Source: Thermoplasmata archaeon
GTDB lineage: Archaea > Thermoplasmatota > Thermoplasmata > Lutacidiplasmatales > UBA184
Reading direction: 5' to 3'
DNA: 7,358 nt
NCBI GenBank assembly: GCA_030044475.1
Contig: JASHVP010000119.1
Span: 1 to 7,358 of the forward strand
The position numbers and the translations under genes are program-made. The stretch's first letter is position 1. Each line of letters starts with the position of its first letter. The notes beneath the pieces are model-generated. The model did not search any database and was not told the origin of the DNA. It saw nothing but the letters and a program-made list of their open reading frames with translations. Positions 6,537 through 7,358 of the stretch are shown in pieces.

Positions 6537-7343
6537 ATGTACCGGCAGATCCTCGTCCCGGTGCAGGAGCCGTCGGAGGTCGAGCCGCTCGTCCGGTTCG
6601 CCGCCCAGCTGCTCGACGCGGACGGGGTGATCCGGGTGCTGCACGTCATCCGCAGCACGACGCTGCCCGAGGTCACCCGGGAGTGGCGGGCGTCGGTCGA
6701 CCTCGTCGTCCCGGCGCACGAGGCGGCCGCGGCGCTCGACGTCCGGGTCGACCCCGAGGTGCGGGCGTCGACCGACGTGCCGGGGGAGATCCTCGAGGTC
6801 GCCGAGTCGCAGGAGGTCGACGCGATCCTGCTCACCTTGCGGGGGAGCCCCCGGAGCCGGAACCCGCTCGTCGGGCACACGGCGAGCGGCATCCTCCAGC
6901 ACGCGTCGGCGAACGTGCTCGTCGTGAACCGGCTCGCGCTCGCGGGCAACGAGATCCCCCGGATCCTCGTCACGACGTTCCGCTCCGAGCCGCCGGCCCG
7001 GACGATGCAGCTCGCCGAGGAGCTGTCGGTCCGCCACGCGGGCGTGCCGGTCACCGCGCTCAGCCTCGGCGCGGCCGAGGCGAACCTGGGACCCGTGGCG
7101 CAGGCCGGGACGAGCGTGCGGGGGGTCCCGATGACGGTGAAGCACTCGTTCTTCTCGCCCTCGCTGCTCGGCCGGCGCCGCCGGCTGCCCGAGGTGATCC
7201 TCCGCGCCGCCGCCCGGGAGCGGTTCGGCCTCCTGATCGTCGGCGAGGAGGACGACCGGACCGGGGTGCGGCTGCTGACCCGACGGTTCCTCGAGGAGCT
7301 GTTCCGCAGTGCCCCGTGCCCGGTCCTCGCGATCCGGGACTGA
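6537..7343 (+). CDS. Tandem universal stress protein (UspA-type), KdpQ-like by position
   Basis: This soluble 268-residue protein is built of two Usp folds. The first covers about residues 1-132: it starts YRQILVPV, has the strand VIRVLHV (31-37) and ends ASANVLVVNR. The second covers about 139-268: it starts IPRILVTTF (140-148) and ends APCPVLAIRD, a very typical Usp ending. The ATP-binding signature G-2x-G-9x-G(S/T) is degraded. Domain 1 keeps Gly103 and Gly113, but the last element is GHT, and domain 2 lacks it after LLIVGEED. A longer insert with an Arg cluster (213-216) lies within domain 2. The gene begins 3 bp after kdpC with no clear ribosome-binding site, so it is probably translated by coupling. 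In Halobacterium the kdpFABC operon ends with kdpQ, a Usp-domain gene, and bacterial KdpD sensors contain a Usp domain. A role in sensing or tuning Kdp is therefore plausible but inferred; a general stress function is the alternative. Confidence 0.8.
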   Translation: MYRQILVPVQEPSEVEPLVRFAAQLLDADGVIRVLHVIRSTTLPEVTREWRASVDLVVPAHEAAAALDVRVDPEVRASTDVPGEILEVAESQEVDAILLTLRGSPRSRNPLVGHTASGILQHASANVLVVNRLALAGNEIPRILVTTFRSEPPARTMQLAEELSVRHAGVPVTALSLGAAEANLGPVAQAGTSVRGVPMTVKHSFFSPSLLGRRRRLPEVILRAAARERFGLLIVGEEDDRTGVRLLTRRFLEELFRSAPCPVLAIRD

Positions 7344-7358
7344 CCTCGGCGATGGGCG

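Noticed and set aside
7352..7358. Possible ATG start of a next gene at the window end
   Set aside because: Only seven bases remain and no ribosome-binding site is visible, so it cannot be supported.
1..7358. tRNA or rRNA genes, CRISPR arrays, insertion sequences or long repeats
   Set aside because: Coding sequence fills nearly the whole window, and I saw no cloverleaf-type sequence, regularly spaced repeats, transposase or terminal inverted repeats.

Overview
This window is GC-rich throughout. It reads as a compact stretch of an archaeal chromosome, most likely euryarchaeal or Thermoplasmata-like. Three things support that: a Hef/FANCM-type helicase, a TATA-like box about 30 bp ahead of the kdp genes in otherwise GC-rich DNA, and a kdp operon that ends in a universal-stress-type gene, as in haloarchaea. 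The phylum is an inference from gene content and has not been tested by phylogeny. All genes lie on the plus strand, and the longest non-coding stretch is 92 bp (1849-1940).

Layout. Bases 1-109 hold the last 35 codons of seryl-tRNA synthetase (serS). Its stop overlaps the GTG start of a 580-residue SF2 helicase of the Hef/FANCM/Mph1 type (106-1848), which has all the helicase motifs but no ERCC4 nuclease domain. A 92-bp gap with the window's only AT-rich patches follows. It carries the likely promoter of a tightly packed operon: kdpF (37 codons, 1941-2054), kdpA (2064-3764), kdpB (3775-5901), kdpC (5898-6533) and a tandem universal-stress-protein gene (6537-7343). Gaps within the operon are 9, 10, -4 and 3 bp. 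The last 15 bases are too short to assign.

How the genes work together. KdpFABC is the high-affinity, ATP-driven potassium importer. KdpA is the channel-like potassium-selective subunit, KdpB the P-type ATPase, KdpC a single-span subunit with an extracellular domain, and KdpF a one-helix stabilising peptide. No KdpD/KdpE two-component pair is present in the window. The co-transcribed Usp-domain protein sits where haloarchaeal operons carry KdpQ, so it is a candidate accessory or regulator.

No wholly new system is evident. The points most worth a second look are: the altered third selectivity filter and pore loop of KdpA; a cluster of N-glycosylation sequons in KdpC and late KdpA that is almost absent from the cytosolic proteins; the KdpQ-like Usp protein with degenerate nucleotide-binding motifs; and the nuclease-less Hef helicase with a PCNA-binding-like motif at its N terminus.
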